From Sulfurimonas sp. (GTDB lineage Bacteria > Campylobacterota > Campylobacteria > Campylobacterales > Sulfurimonadaceae), in the NCBI GenBank assembly GCA_028687935.1, contig JAQTZE010000008.1, positions 53,841 through 117,840 on the forward strand: a DNA stretch of 64,000 nucleotides. The letters run 5' to 3'. The notes below the pieces were generated by a model. That model was not told the origin of the DNA, did not search any database, and worked only from the letters and a program-made list of their open reading frames with translations. Positions 18,524 through 28,227 of the stretch are shown here, piece after piece. How positions within the stretch are numbered: position 1 is the stretch's first letter; each line of letters begins with the position of its first letter. The translations under genes and the position numbers were made by a program.

Positions 18524-19798
18524 TTACGCAAATATAAATCTATTTACGCCATTATGGTACTCATGTGCAAGTACCTTTGAGTGGGCTTTTAAGATAGAAT
18601 CTACAAGATAAAGTCCAAGCCCAAAACTATTTTTAGATGGGTTCTCTTTTGTAAAGGGTTCTATATAATATTTCAAAGGATGCGCAATACAAGCACCCTT
18701 ACTTTCAAAACAGAGTTCATTATTTATGATGCAAATCTTTGCATGCGCATCAGTCGAATATTTAATACCATTGTCTATCATATTTTTTATAGCGGTAGTA
18801 TAGAGTCTATAATTTGCCATTATTTTGACATCTGCTTGTACCTCAATAGTCACACTCTCGGGTTCTATCATTGCCATATCAATAGCACCATCGATGATAT
18901 CTACAAGTCTGTACTCTTTGAAACTCTCTTTTGAATTGAGACTCGTCACCTCTTCAATCATCGCAAACTCCGTCACGAGTGCTTCAAGTCTACCAAAAAT
19001 AGAGACAAATCTATCTTTTTGCTTTACTGAATCAAGCATTTGTGTGGCGATAGTCCCTTTTGCTATTGGTGTTTTAAGTTCATGCATCAGATTTCTCAAA
19101 AAGAGTGTACGAGATTCAAGGATGGTATTTATCTTACGTCTTGCGGCTTCAAGTTCATTGGAAACCAAACCTATCTCATCACATGATTTTGTCTTAAAAG
19201 AGATCTTCATATTGCCATCACCAAAAGAGGCGATTTTACGTCTAAGTCTGATCAGTGGACGTAATTTGTGCAAGATGAGAAAGTAAGATATTGCGATGAT
19301 TGCTAAGATAGTTGAATATGTATAGAGGACACTCCAGTCGCTATAAGGCTCAAGCTCTTCATCTTGGATAAGTATAGAACTTGATGGAGTTTGCATAAAG
19401 AAAAAGATATCTCTCTTGCGTTCTAACATAGTGACACGCAGGTCGCTAATATTATTTTGTGTATACATCCCCTGATCATTAAGCATGATAGCCGAGTCTA
19501 CATTTTTAAAACCCTCGCGTTTTAGTATCGTTCCCGACTCTAAGACATCTTTTTGCAGTTTGGAATCTTTAGTGATATGAAGTTTATAGACGGCAAGGTT
19601 TGCTTCGAGCATAATATCTGAGCTTTTACTCAGACTATGCGCTCTATATATCTGAGTGATAACAGAGTGTTTTGTAAAAATATGCGCAACATATTGTTCT
19701 CTATTGAGTTTATAAAACTCCCAAAAAACAGCACTCACACTCACAACCGTTACAACAAAAGCAAAAAGTATCGTGAGTAATACTGCGTGTTTTTTCAT
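18524..19798 (-). CDS. Sensor histidine kinase, ArsS-like
   Basis: About 424 residues from the ATG at 19798; a start 33 nt earlier would lie inside the regulator gene. Two transmembrane helices flank a periplasmic sensor region of about 115 residues, followed by a HAMP-like linker, the dimerisation/phosphoacceptor box NLMHELKTPIAKG and a compact ATPase domain (NMIDNGIKYS; FGLGLYLVDS). The HELKTPIAKG box and the pairing with an ArsR-like regulator resemble the acid-responsive ArsRS system (HP0165/HP0166) of Helicobacter pylori. The stimulus here is unknown. Confidence 0.85.
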   Translation of the reverse strand: MKKHAVLLTILFAFVVTVVSVSAVFWEFYKLNREQYVAHIFTKHSVITQIYRAHSLSKSSDIMLEANLAVYKLHITKDSKLQKDVLESGTILKREGFKNVDSAIMLNDQGMYTQNNISDLRVTMLERKRDIFFFMQTPSSSILIQDEELEPYSDWSVLYTYSTILAIIAISYFLILHKLRPLIRLRRKIASFGDGNMKISFKTKSCDEIGLVSNELEAARRKINTILESRTLFLRNLMHELKTPIAKGTIATQMLDSVKQKDRFVSIFGRLEALVTEFAMIEEVTSLNSKESFKEYRLVDIIDGAIDMAMIEPESVTIEVQADVKIMANYRLYTTAIKNMIDNGIKYSTDAHAKICIINNELCFESKGACIAHPLKYYIEPFTKENPSKNSFGLGLYLVDSILKAHSKVLAHEYHNGVNRFIFA

Positions 19799-19808
19799 AG
19801 ACTGCGTT

Positions 19809-20471
19809 TTATTTAAGTAGCTTGTAGCCAACGCCTCTTACAGATTCTATAAGGGTTTTGTCTCCAAGTTTATTACGGATACGTCCCACCATAACATCGA
19901 TACTCTTATTTGAAGAGTCTTCATTGATTGCGTTTACGTTATGGATGAGATCTTCTCTTGAGACGACTAGACCTTGCTTTGATATCATATATGAGAGTAT
20001 CCCGAACTCTGCGTTTGTGAGATCGATATTTCTGCTTTTATAGGTGATTTGCATCGTTGATTTATCGCATTTGAAGTCGCTTTTTGACTCCTCTTTTGCT
20101 TCACTTTTCGCTGCATATCTACGAAGAACTGAGTGAATACGTGCTTCAAGTTCTCTTGGGTCATACGGCTTTGGAAGATAATCATCCGCACCAAGTTCAA
20201 GTGCTTTGATCTTATCTGTCACATCGCTTCTTGCAGAAGAGATAATTATGGGAATATCCTGACGCTCACGAATCGCTTCACAAACCTCTAGTCCATCCAT
20301 ACCAGGAAGTGTCAAGTCAAGTATCACCAGATCAAAAGGCTCCAACTTAAGAATACTCACTGCCTTAAAAGGGTCATCTTCTGTAACGACCTCAAACTCA
20401 AACTGATGGAGATACTCTGTGAGTATTTCCGCTAACTCTAAATCATCTTCAATCATTAATATTTTTTTCAT
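19809..20471 (-). CDS. Response regulator, OmpR/ArsR-like
   Basis: A 220-residue two-domain regulator: receiver with the acidic pair (IEDDLELAE), phospho-acceptor Asp52 (ILDLTLPGMDG) and switch Lys (PKPYDPRE), and a C-terminal winged-helix trans_reg_C domain ending RGVGYKLLK. I place the start at the ATG at 20471, because the extra upstream codons begin with TTG. The N-terminus closely follows the Helicobacter ArsR pattern (LMIEDDxELAE). The kinase gene begins 10 nt later. Two AAACGCAG copies lie at 19802 and 20009. Confidence 0.9.
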   Translation of the reverse strand: MKKILMIEDDLELAEILTEYLHQFEFEVVTEDDPFKAVSILKLEPFDLVILDLTLPGMDGLEVCEAIRERQDIPIIISSARSDVTDKIKALELGADDYLPKPYDPRELEARIHSVLRRYAAKSEAKEESKSDFKCDKSTMQITYKSRNIDLTNAEFGILSYMISKQGLVVSREDLIHNVNAINEDSSNKSIDVMVGRIRNKLGDKTLIESVRGVGYKLLK

Positions 20472-20522
20472 AGACAAAGTGTAACCAATATCGACTAATA
20501 AGTAGTTAACGTAGAAAGTGGA

Positions 20523-22322
20523 TTAATATTTTACAGCTTCGAGCTCTGTCGATGTCTCAATAGTTAGTTCTTGATATACATTTTCTACGGGTTTGATATG
20601 AGTGTCTCTTCCATAGATATAACTTTGCTCTTCAACTATTATTTTATATGCCTTATTTAATTCTTTTGCGCTGCTAGCCGACGGGTACAAGAGATATGCA
20701 ATATCCATTTTTATTTTTTCCGCTTCAGCTTCTTTGATTGTGCCATCACTATTAAAAAACTTATCTATCACCTCGGTATTAGCTCTAAACTCATCTCCTG
20801 CATGATTTTCTTTGAGATAGAGTTCATACTCATATCTCCCGTCTTTGGTCTGGGGCTCTTTTATATTTTTGAGTCCTTGTATATCTTGTGTCCAATGATA
20901 CCAGCCCCGCTGAAAAGAAGAATCCTCAAACTTACGCCCAAATACAAATGTACTATCCGCAATAGCACCAATCCCACTGTGGCATCCTATACAATACTGC
21001 GTTTCTTCATAATTTTGAGGTCGAAGTTCTCCTTTTGCATCTTCAATAAAACCTTGATATACCCAGCCAATATTGTTCGATGCCCCATATTCCGTATTGC
21101 CTATAATGGTTCTGAGCCTGTCTGGGAAAGCATTTTTTTCTTTAATATCCCTCAGCACTGCGTTTGAGAGTTGAGCATATGTTAGCCAAAACAATTTTTT
21201 TGCATATCGAAGTTCTTTCATTCTTGGAGCCATTTTGATTGTAGCTGCGTTTTCATCGATATCTATATATCTTACACTATGTAAAAATTCTGTATTTTTA
21301 GGATACAGTCCTGGAGCGATGAGATATTCATTTGATTCTAAAAGTTTTTTTGCCGTTCCAACGTAGCTCATACTAAAATTTGTAATTTTTCCAGTTGATG
21401 TATCATAAAGAGGTTTTTCCCATTTAAATACTATTTCATTTGCTTTGTCTAAAATACCATTTTGATTAAAGTCGACACCATATATATTTTCATCTACTTC
21501 TTCAATAGTAATATTCTTTTGTTTAATGAGTGATTCTATAATAGATAAATTCAACTTGTATACTTCCAGATCAACATTTCCCTCTTTATCAAGCATAAAC
21601 TCTCTTGAGAGTCGGATCAGTACATCATCAGTACTTCCGTTTGTAGGCCAAAAAGTTCCTAAAAAAGGATAGTAGCCAAAAGCTCTCCAGCCTGTAATAT
21701 TTCCATCCGCTGCCCTATCAAATCCCTCGGCATCAAAATCAAAATAACAGTCTGGCATATATCCGCTCCAAATACCATCTGCGTTTATATCCCACTCAGC
21801 AGGAATATTTTTAAGTCTGTTTGCCAATAAAATCTGCCCTTTTTGCATGTAGTTATCTTCTCTCACATAAGCTAAAATCTCCTCATCACTTATCTGTGCG
21901 ACGAGATCTGTTCTATCTTTAAATAGATTTGTAAAACGATTCTTCTTTGTGTATTCGCCAAAAGCATAACTCTCTTGTAAATCTGCATCATCTACATAAT
22001 TTGGAGCGAGAGAATTAATATGGCAAGCAAAACACGGATTGTAAATACTTCCATTTCTATCTACTGTTTTTGTATAGCACTGACTTGTAACATAAGCAGC
22101 TTTGTTATTTTGCGAAATTGTTGAGTGAAAATCAAGCATCAGCGGGGCAAGATTTCTTGTATTGTAAAGTGAGTTATTGCTTTCATAAACAGCTAGTTCT
22201 GTAGCTAAAGTAACATTTTGTTCCACAGGGCTTGATGTATTTGCCGTTTCACTTAAACCTTCACCACAAGCGATAAGGAAAAAACTTATACAAAAACTAA
22301 TCAATAAAAAAATATATTTCAT
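20523..22322 (-). CDS. Di-haem cytochrome c-like lipoprotein
   Basis: A 599-residue exported lipoprotein (signal ending FFLIACG, lipidated Cys19) with two c-type haem sites: CFACH at residues 97-101 and CIGCHSG at about residue 450. The region between is large, rich in aromatic and acidic residues, and matches no domain I can name. It may act as an electron-transfer or peroxidase-type protein facing the periplasm or cell surface. It lies 46 nt upstream of the ArsR-like gene and downstream of the PhoX-like gene with a terminator between. Four exact CTGCGTTT copies lie between 20997 and 21786. Confidence 0.7.
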   Translation of the reverse strand: MKYIFLLISFCISFFLIACGEGLSETANTSSPVEQNVTLATELAVYESNNSLYNTRNLAPLMLDFHSTISQNNKAAYVTSQCYTKTVDRNGSIYNPCFACHINSLAPNYVDDADLQESYAFGEYTKKNRFTNLFKDRTDLVAQISDEEILAYVREDNYMQKGQILLANRLKNIPAEWDINADGIWSGYMPDCYFDFDAEGFDRAADGNITGWRAFGYYPFLGTFWPTNGSTDDVLIRLSREFMLDKEGNVDLEVYKLNLSIIESLIKQKNITIEEVDENIYGVDFNQNGILDKANEIVFKWEKPLYDTSTGKITNFSMSYVGTAKKLLESNEYLIAPGLYPKNTEFLHSVRYIDIDENAATIKMAPRMKELRYAKKLFWLTYAQLSNAVLRDIKEKNAFPDRLRTIIGNTEYGASNNIGWVYQGFIEDAKGELRPQNYEETQYCIGCHSGIGAIADSTFVFGRKFEDSSFQRGWYHWTQDIQGLKNIKEPQTKDGRYEYELYLKENHAGDEFRANTEVIDKFFNSDGTIKEAEAEKIKMDIAYLLYPSASSAKELNKAYKIIVEEQSYIYGRDTHIKPVENVYQELTIETSTELEAVKY

Positions 22323-22370
22323 GTGAATCCTTCTATCTTCTCTTTTTTTAAAGATATTGCTTATCCCTAA

Positions 22371-22400
22371 AAAAAGAGAAGGATAAATCCTTCTCTTTTT
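22371..22400. terminator. Bidirectional hairpin terminator after the PhoX-like gene
   Basis: AAAAAGAGAAGGA and TCCTTCTCTTTTT form a perfect 13-bp stem with a 4-nt loop; the stem itself supplies the A/T tracts. It follows the PhoX-like stop by 12 nt on the minus strand and separates that gene from the di-haem lipoprotein gene. Confidence 0.85.
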
Positions 22401-22412
22401 GTTGGCAAGTAC

Positions 22413-24290
22413 TTACTCATATTTAAACGGGCCTACTACACCAACTGAAGATTGTTTTTGTGTCTCAGTAGCAGTACCGACTAAACTAAAGTCAACATCT
22501 CCTGAGTTCACTTCACCAAAAGGGTGTTGTGTAACAAGACTTAAATATCCAAAACCGTTGATTTCATACCAATATGGTGATGTTGTTTCGGAACCGTATG
22601 GAGTTGAAGCTATTCTCGTCAGCTCTTTTGTATTTAAGTCATACGACCAAACAAAGTCATTCGGATGCTCACTCGTGTCTTCTCCAATAATAAGTGAATT
22701 TTGTCCAGATATATAAGTGAGATTATCAGGTGATGCGATACCATCTACAGAACATGAGTAGGCTTCATATGTAGATCCCGCAGGATACGATACCTCAGAA
22801 CCAACAACTTCTGCACGTGTATTTTTAACGACGTAAGCACTATTGATAGCATTACTTTTACTATCATATGCAATTTCATTGTTATCTAATAGTTCCATAC
22901 CATAGACTGCACCACAGGCATTTGAAATATTTTGAATGTCGCCCACTGAATCACTCATTAAACTTCCAACAACACTCATAGCAACGTAAAGTTTTTTATT
23001 CTGCGGATTAAATGTAATCCCCTCTTCTTTTTTCCATTCAGTTGTAGCACCAAGCATAGCTGCATATCTTCTTGTTTCTAAAAATGCTGCTTGGGTTTCT
23101 TTTCCACTCTTAAGCTGTAGACACTCTTTACCTGTTGCCGTATTAGTAAATGTAAATCCAGTATTACAAGTATCACCTGCTTGAACGGTATCTGTAGTAA
23201 ATATATCACTGAATTTTGGCTCAGTTGCTACAATCGCTTTAAGCGCTGTATCTGTAGCATGCCCAAGTTTGATCCAGATAAGATCAGCTGCTCCGCCGTT
23301 TTCAGCAGATTTTTGTATCCATTTTGCTGCATAAAGTGTACCAGCACTCAAATCTTTTGCTGTGTCTGCAACATACATAAAGAAACCGACATTTGAACCA
23401 TCATCTGAGAGATATGCAGTTTTTTCATCTGGCATTACGTAAGCGAGTTCCCATGCAGCACGCCCCATACTAAAGTGTTTTGTGTAGTTGTACGTAGGCG
23501 CGGCTGTAGATGCATCTACAGTTACTTCAGGAATATACCCATAGTAGTATGGGTTATTGTTTGCACCTGCGTTTGTGTTGTTTGCATCTTGCCAATAGTA
23601 TTTAGTTACTTCATCCATATTTTTGTCACCACTGAGCATGGTAGTAGTATTTAAATCTCTCTCAAAATTTCTAGCATTTGGCTCATACTCTTCACTCCCT
23701 AAGTGTGACTGCCAAGGTGTCGTAATACCTGCACAGTGAACCCAGCCACCAAAGCCTTCTGCTTGAGAGATATATTTAAGTGTGTTTGGTTTTACGGCTA
23801 AAGTACCAGCTGTATCTTGAGTGAGTTCCATACCATACATCGCACCTACTTCACACTCAAACTGGCTTACCATAAAGATACGACCATCTTTTTGTACTAT
23901 AGAAGAGTGATCGAGTCCTGAACCTCTTGCGTTTCCATTTGCGCCATCACAGATAAATGGATTTCCATCTGAAAAAGTAATTGCTTGATCATTATGATCT
24001 TTCAATAAACCAAAAGTCTCATTGTTATCAACAGAACTTGCTGCTATCAGTTTTGTAAAACTTAGTGTAGAGTTTTGCCCTTGTGCATTTCGGACACTTG
24101 GAGATGTACGAATTTCCATCTTTTCGATATCAGTCACTGGAGCACTTACCTCAGCAAAACTGAGTTTTGCCACAGCACTGCTCTGAGCACCATCTACACC
24201 ATTTGTACCATCCACACCGTCCGTGCCGTTACATCCATTCATTGATACTACTAAAACTGCAGCAGCAGCCAAACTTAACCATTGTTTCAT
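22413..24290 (-). CDS. PhoX-family (DUF839) secreted protein with collagen-like linker
   Basis: A 625-residue exported lipoprotein: signal peptide with lipobox VSMNGC (Cys20), then a short Gly-x-Asp/Asn repeat (GTDGVDGTNGVDGAQ) resembling a collagen-like spacer, then a long domain with PhoX-like stretches (EGITFNPQNKKLYVAMS; SLIIGEDTSEHPNDFVWSYD). PhoX enzymes are Ca/Fe-dependent alkaline phosphatases, usually Tat-exported as folded proteins; no twin-arginine motif is seen here, so cofactor loading or function may differ. It stands between its terminator at 22371-22400 and feoB. Phosphatase activity is family inference. Confidence 0.75.
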   Translation of the reverse strand: MKQWLSLAAAAVLVVSMNGCNGTDGVDGTNGVDGAQSSAVAKLSFAEVSAPVTDIEKMEIRTSPSVRNAQGQNSTLSFTKLIAASSVDNNETFGLLKDHNDQAITFSDGNPFICDGANGNARGSGLDHSSIVQKDGRIFMVSQFECEVGAMYGMELTQDTAGTLAVKPNTLKYISQAEGFGGWVHCAGITTPWQSHLGSEEYEPNARNFERDLNTTTMLSGDKNMDEVTKYYWQDANNTNAGANNNPYYYGYIPEVTVDASTAAPTYNYTKHFSMGRAAWELAYVMPDEKTAYLSDDGSNVGFFMYVADTAKDLSAGTLYAAKWIQKSAENGGAADLIWIKLGHATDTALKAIVATEPKFSDIFTTDTVQAGDTCNTGFTFTNTATGKECLQLKSGKETQAAFLETRRYAAMLGATTEWKKEEGITFNPQNKKLYVAMSVVGSLMSDSVGDIQNISNACGAVYGMELLDNNEIAYDSKSNAINSAYVVKNTRAEVVGSEVSYPAGSTYEAYSCSVDGIASPDNLTYISGQNSLIIGEDTSEHPNDFVWSYDLNTKELTRIASTPYGSETTSPYWYEINGFGYLSLVTQHPFGEVNSGDVDFSLVGTATETQKQSSVGVVGPFKYE

Positions 24291-24409
24291 ACTCTATCCT
24301 TCTTAAAATTTAAAGAATAGTATTGGATATACATTACCCACTTGTTACAATAAAACTACAAATTGGAAGCAATATAGAGATGAAATATAGAAGAAAAAAA
24401 GCTTTGAGA

Positions 24410-24445
24410 GTATCTTAAATAGAAGAAAAAAACTATTTAAGATAC
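24410..24445. terminator. 13-bp perfect hairpin downstream of feoB
   Basis: GTATCTTAAATAG and CTATTTAAGATAC form a perfect 13-bp stem around an A-rich 10-nt loop, 8 nt after the feoB stop (minus strand). The U-run lies in the loop and again about 9 nt downstream on the minus strand, so it may be a terminator or an mRNA 3'-end stabiliser. Confidence 0.5.
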
Positions 24446-24452
24446 AAAAAAG

Positions 24453-26591
24453 TTATGTGAAAAACAGAGTGACGTTATATGTTACAAACGCAAGAGAATA
24501 TGCAACAATAGAGGTAAACGCAAGGAGATAAAAGAAGTATTTTATTCCTCCTGCTTCACGGGTAAAGACAACAGAAGCTGCCAAACATGGAAGATAAACC
24601 ATGATAACGACGATAAACGCCATCGCTGAAGCAAAAGATATATTTTTACTTATTGCGTTTATGAGGGAATTATTCTCCTCATCCACATCACTTCCAAGTG
24701 CGTATAAAACGCCAAGTGTCGAGACAACGACCTCTTTTGCTGCTAGACCTGTTTGTAGCGCTACACTCATTTTCCAGTCAAAACCAAGAGGAGCAAAAAT
24801 AGGCTCTGAGAACTTTCCGATAGTTCCAAGATAACTCTGTTCTAGTTTCTCTTCTGCTAACTGATTGCTTAAAGAGACTTTTTGTTCTTCATCGATTGTA
24901 TTTTCTATCTGCGTTTGATACTGTGTATCAAGGGCTGCGTTTTTAGGGTAGTTGCTTAAAAACCATATAAGCATCGAAGCTGCTGCGATAAATGTTCCCG
25001 CTTTTTTAAGATACATCATCGTTTTTGTCAAAACCGTGTGCCAGATAAGCTTCACAGAGGGAAGTCTATACTTTGGCATCTCCATAACAAAAGGCTCATC
25101 AACACCTTTAAACGCAGTGAGTTTGAGTACTTTTGCCGCGATTAGTCCTAGCATAGCGCCTGAGATATAGATAATAAAGAGCACATTTCCTGCCATCTCT
25201 GGGCTAAAGAATGCTCCAGCAAAAAGAACATAAACCGGCAGTCTCGCCCCACAACTCATAAAGCCAATAATAAAGAGTGTGAGCAGTCTGTCTCTATCGT
25301 TTTTGAGGATTCTTGCACTCATATAGGCAGGAATAGAACATCCAAAACCTGTCACAAGAGGGATAAACGACTGTCCATGAAGCCCAAACTTATGAAAGAA
25401 ACCATCGAGTAAAAACGCAACTCTTGACATATATCCAGTACTCTCCAAAAGAGCGATACCGACAAAGAGAATAATAATATTTGGAACAAATAAAACAACA
25501 GCTCCCACACCTGCAATAACTCCATCCACTATCAAAGAACGGATATCTTCGTTGGCAATCGTCGCTCCTATCGTCTCTCCAAACCAGCCAAAAAACGCAT
25601 CGATCCACTCCATAGGAATAGAGCCAATCTCAAAAGTAAGCTGAAATAGTGACCACATAAAAAAGAGGAATATTGGAATTCCAAGCAGTGGATGGATCAA
25701 AACGCTGTCTATCTTTTCTGTAAGTGTTTTTTTCTCTTCTTGTTTTTCTTGTTTGAGCACTTCGGCTGTGATACCACGGTTGAAAGAGGCGTACTCTTCT
25801 GCAAAGCACTCTTTGATATCATCGCTGTCATGGTGGAGTTCTATATGTTTTGAAGCATCAATAAGTAGAGGTTGTAGCTCCGTCCAGATAGGATTATCAT
25901 GGAGTTTCATATAGGTTCTTTGATTGTTTTTCAAAAGATTGATAGCGATATTTCTATAAGAGTTTATCGCTTCATACTTGTGTTTTTGAAGATATCCGCT
26001 GATGATTTTTATCTCTTCTTCTACTGCTTCACTAAAAATAAGTTTTGGCTCTTGTATCTCATCTTTTTGTGTTTTAATCAGGGCTTCTAAGAGAGCTTCA
26101 ATGCCCTCTTTTGTCTGCGCTGAGACTTTCACACACTCAATACCGAGAAGTTCAGACATATATGTCGCATCTATCTCGATGCCCTCTTTTGTCGCCTCGT
26201 CACTCATATTAAGCGCTATGACGATCTTTTTGCTCATGCTCATAAGCTCGGCCGTGAGTTGCAAGTTTTTTTCTAAATTCGTCGAGTCTACTACATTGAT
26301 AATCAAATCATAATTTTCTGCACAAAGATAGTTGTGCGTGACTCTCTCTTCTATGGTGTAGTCTGTAAACGCATATGTTCCAGGTAAATCTACAACAGTA
26401 AAGTGATAATCCTTATAGTCAAAAAGCACTTCTGATTTTTCAACCGTAACACCCGTAAAGTTCCCAACATGCAAGTGTGCGTTTGAGATAGAGTTTATAA
26501 GCATACTTTTACCGACATTTGGTTGCCCAACAAGCGCTATTTTGATATGGCTAGCGATTACTGGACACGCTTTTCCTGTCATAGTATTCAT
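24453..26591 (-). CDS. feoB: Ferrous iron transporter FeoB
   Basis: A 712-residue inner-membrane Fe(II) transporter: N-terminal G-domain with G1 GQPNVGKS (22-29), G2 region FTGVTVEK, G3 DLPG and G4-like NMSD, a helical GDI domain to about 290, then a Gate-type membrane domain of eight or more helices (GCSIPAYMSARIL; GFMSCGARLPVY). The N-terminus carries about 15 extra residues before the usual KIALVG start, including a Cys. Its start overlaps feoA by 4 nt. A Fur-like box precedes feoA. Three AAACGCAG copies are present. Confidence 0.95.
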   Translation of the reverse strand: MNTMTGKACPVIASHIKIALVGQPNVGKSMLINSISNAHLHVGNFTGVTVEKSEVLFDYKDYHFTVVDLPGTYAFTDYTIEERVTHNYLCAENYDLIINVVDSTNLEKNLQLTAELMSMSKKIVIALNMSDEATKEGIEIDATYMSELLGIECVKVSAQTKEGIEALLEALIKTQKDEIQEPKLIFSEAVEEEIKIISGYLQKHKYEAINSYRNIAINLLKNNQRTYMKLHDNPIWTELQPLLIDASKHIELHHDSDDIKECFAEEYASFNRGITAEVLKQEKQEEKKTLTEKIDSVLIHPLLGIPIFLFFMWSLFQLTFEIGSIPMEWIDAFFGWFGETIGATIANEDIRSLIVDGVIAGVGAVVLFVPNIIILFVGIALLESTGYMSRVAFLLDGFFHKFGLHGQSFIPLVTGFGCSIPAYMSARILKNDRDRLLTLFIIGFMSCGARLPVYVLFAGAFFSPEMAGNVLFIIYISGAMLGLIAAKVLKLTAFKGVDEPFVMEMPKYRLPSVKLIWHTVLTKTMMYLKKAGTFIAAASMLIWFLSNYPKNAALDTQYQTQIENTIDEEQKVSLSNQLAEEKLEQSYLGTIGKFSEPIFAPLGFDWKMSVALQTGLAAKEVVVSTLGVLYALGSDVDEENNSLINAISKNISFASAMAFIVVIMVYLPCLAASVVFTREAGGIKYFFYLLAFTSIVAYSLAFVTYNVTLFFT

Positions 26592-26815
26592 ACTGTTTGT
26601 ACCTCTATAAGTTCTGCTTCTTTGGAGCGAAGAGCGATTTTCATCTTCCCGACTCTTATCTCCATAGTATTTTTGGAAGCTGAGTGTTCCAAGACTTCAA
26701 CCTCTGCCTCTTTCATAATCCCAAACGAGATAAGTCTCTGTTTGAGGTCATGGTCAGCATGAAGCTTTATTATTTTTACTCTGTCACCTATTTTGCACAT
26801 TGAAAGATTATTCAT
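26588..26815 (-). CDS. feoA: Ferrous iron transport protein FeoA
   Basis: A 75-residue SH3-like cytoplasmic protein required for FeoB function. The KIGDRVKI and LKQRLISFGIMKEAEVEV stretches are diagnostic. It overlaps feoB by 4 nt, so the two are translationally coupled. The operon is probably Fur-controlled through the site at 26849-26863. Confidence 0.92.
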   Translation of the reverse strand: MNNLSMCKIGDRVKIIKLHADHDLKQRLISFGIMKEAEVEVLEHSASKNTMEIRVGKMKIALRSKEAELIEVQTV

Positions 26816-26848
26816 AGTTGTTTCTTTATATCGCTTTTATTTTTATAA

Positions 26849-26863
26849 TGATAATAGATATCA
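26849..26863 (-). promoter_or_regulatory. Fur box upstream of feoAB
   Basis: TGATAAT-A-GATATCA matches the 7-1-7 Fur consensus TGATAATnATTATCA at 12 of 14 arm positions. It lies 34 nt before the feoA start, also upstream of nothing else on the opposite strand, which is appropriate for iron-dependent repression of ferrous-iron uptake. Confidence 0.7.
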
Positions 26864-26880
26864 TATTAATAAGGAATTAA

Positions 26881-28155
26881 TCAAAATGAATAATTCGCTC
26901 TCAGAAGTGTTCTGTCAAACTTATTATCTTCATAGGCTGCATGAAAGTTTGTATAAATACCCTCGACATACCAATGTTCACCCATTTCATACGTGAGTAT
27001 GACATCCTTTTCTATCACGCTTTTGGTCTCACTCTCTAGTTTTCCATACGCGAGCTCAAGCATAAAGCCGTTCAAATATCCTGAACCGATTTGTTTAAGA
27101 TCATATCCGCCACCAATTCTATACGCTTCTATATGTTGCCCCGCGGAAGCTTCTGACATAGCTGCGATTGTCGCCTCATCCAAAGATGTATAGTAGGGTC
27201 CGCCACCAAAGCCATCCGTGATTGTATTGTCCTCTTCCACAAAAGCCTTGTTAAACGCAGCACCCAAAAAGAGACCATTATAATGGAGTATCGACATCAC
27301 TCCATAAACATCTCCCGCTATATTAGAATCCTCTAACTCATTTATAGAGCTATATTGCACTCCATAATCAAGATGAAAATCATCTCCGTCTATAAAATAG
27401 ATCCCTACAACTTCAGCATATGCCATGGTACTCAGAGCATCAGCATGTGAATACCAAAAAGAGAGTTCAGAGTTTTTTGCATATGTATAACTCAAAGATG
27501 CAATTCCCATGCCTTGCGAATCTTCAGAGAGCTCTTTAAAAACATCTTGTGACTCTGTATCCTGCGAATCATATCCAGCCCATCTTTGAAGATAGATAAA
27601 CTGTGAACTCAGCGCATCACTATAGTTGACTTTTGCAAAAGTACCTTCAAAACTATTCGCTACCATCCTGATATTATCGCTGTTTGCATACGGTGTTTCT
27701 ACTTGAAAACGCCCCAATTTCACCTCAAACATCTCATCTTCATAGTTGAGACTTGCTTCACCGAGATAGGCAAAAGAGTCTTGATCAAGATTGACAAAGT
27801 CACCGTTGAGTTTTTCTTTGTCAGGATTTAAAAAACCTATACTTTGTGAGATATATGCTGCTGCATTAAAGCTAAAACCTTTGTACTCAGCACTCTTCAC
27901 CCCCATAATCCCGCCTATTGCACTTGCACGCTTCTCTTCTTTTGATACAGAAGCTGATGCTTGATGCACATCACTCAGGTAGGCGAACCTGACATTACCA
28001 TAGGCATCGGCGTATTGAAATAGTTCATCAAATGTGCCAGCTTCTTTTGGTAAAACTTGCACTGTCTCATATTTGCCTGCTACTTTTGTATGTAACAGAC
28101 CATGTTGCTGTATCTCGGCTTGTTGTGCTTCTGCGAGATAAAGTCCTTCTAACAT
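26881..28155 (-). CDS. OprD-like outer-membrane porin, iron-regulated, without visible signal peptide
   Basis: A 424-residue beta-barrel protein of the Campylobacterota OprD-type porins: AYGNVRFAYLSD near the start, GRFQVETPYANSDNIRM in the middle and a C-terminal strand ending RANYSF. The ATG is well supported by GAAGGAATAA, yet the N-terminus (MLEGLYLAEAQQAEI) has no hydrophobic signal core. The upstream region does not encode one in another frame before stop codons. Either the true N-terminus was lost by mutation or sequence error, or export is unconventional. Two Fur-like boxes lie upstream, and feoAB follows 65 nt after the stop codon, so an iron- or metal-uptake role is likely. Confidence 0.75.
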   Translation of the reverse strand: MLEGLYLAEAQQAEIQQHGLLHTKVAGKYETVQVLPKEAGTFDELFQYADAYGNVRFAYLSDVHQASASVSKEEKRASAIGGIMGVKSAEYKGFSFNAAAYISQSIGFLNPDKEKLNGDFVNLDQDSFAYLGEASLNYEDEMFEVKLGRFQVETPYANSDNIRMVANSFEGTFAKVNYSDALSSQFIYLQRWAGYDSQDTESQDVFKELSEDSQGMGIASLSYTYAKNSELSFWYSHADALSTMAYAEVVGIYFIDGDDFHLDYGVQYSSINELEDSNIAGDVYGVMSILHYNGLFLGAAFNKAFVEEDNTITDGFGGGPYYTSLDEATIAAMSEASAGQHIEAYRIGGGYDLKQIGSGYLNGFMLELAYGKLESETKSVIEKDVILTYEMGEHWYVEGIYTNFHAAYEDNKFDRTLLRANYSF

Positions 28156-28192
28156 ATTTATTCCTTCTATTGCTTTGTTTTAATTTACGAAA

Positions 28193-28207
28193 TGATAATC
28201 AATATCA
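28193..28207 (-). promoter_or_regulatory. Fur box 1 upstream of the OprD-like porin
   Basis: TGATAAT-C-AATATCA matches TGATAATnATTATCA at 13 of 14 arm positions, 38 nt before the porin start codon. This is the best Fur-like site in the window. Confidence 0.75.
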
Positions 28208-28227
28208 ACTTAGAATACTCTTAATAA

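Noticed and set aside
22371..22400. Palindrome considered as a regulatory operator
   Set aside because: Stem, loop and T-tract fit an intrinsic terminator after the PhoX-like stop better.
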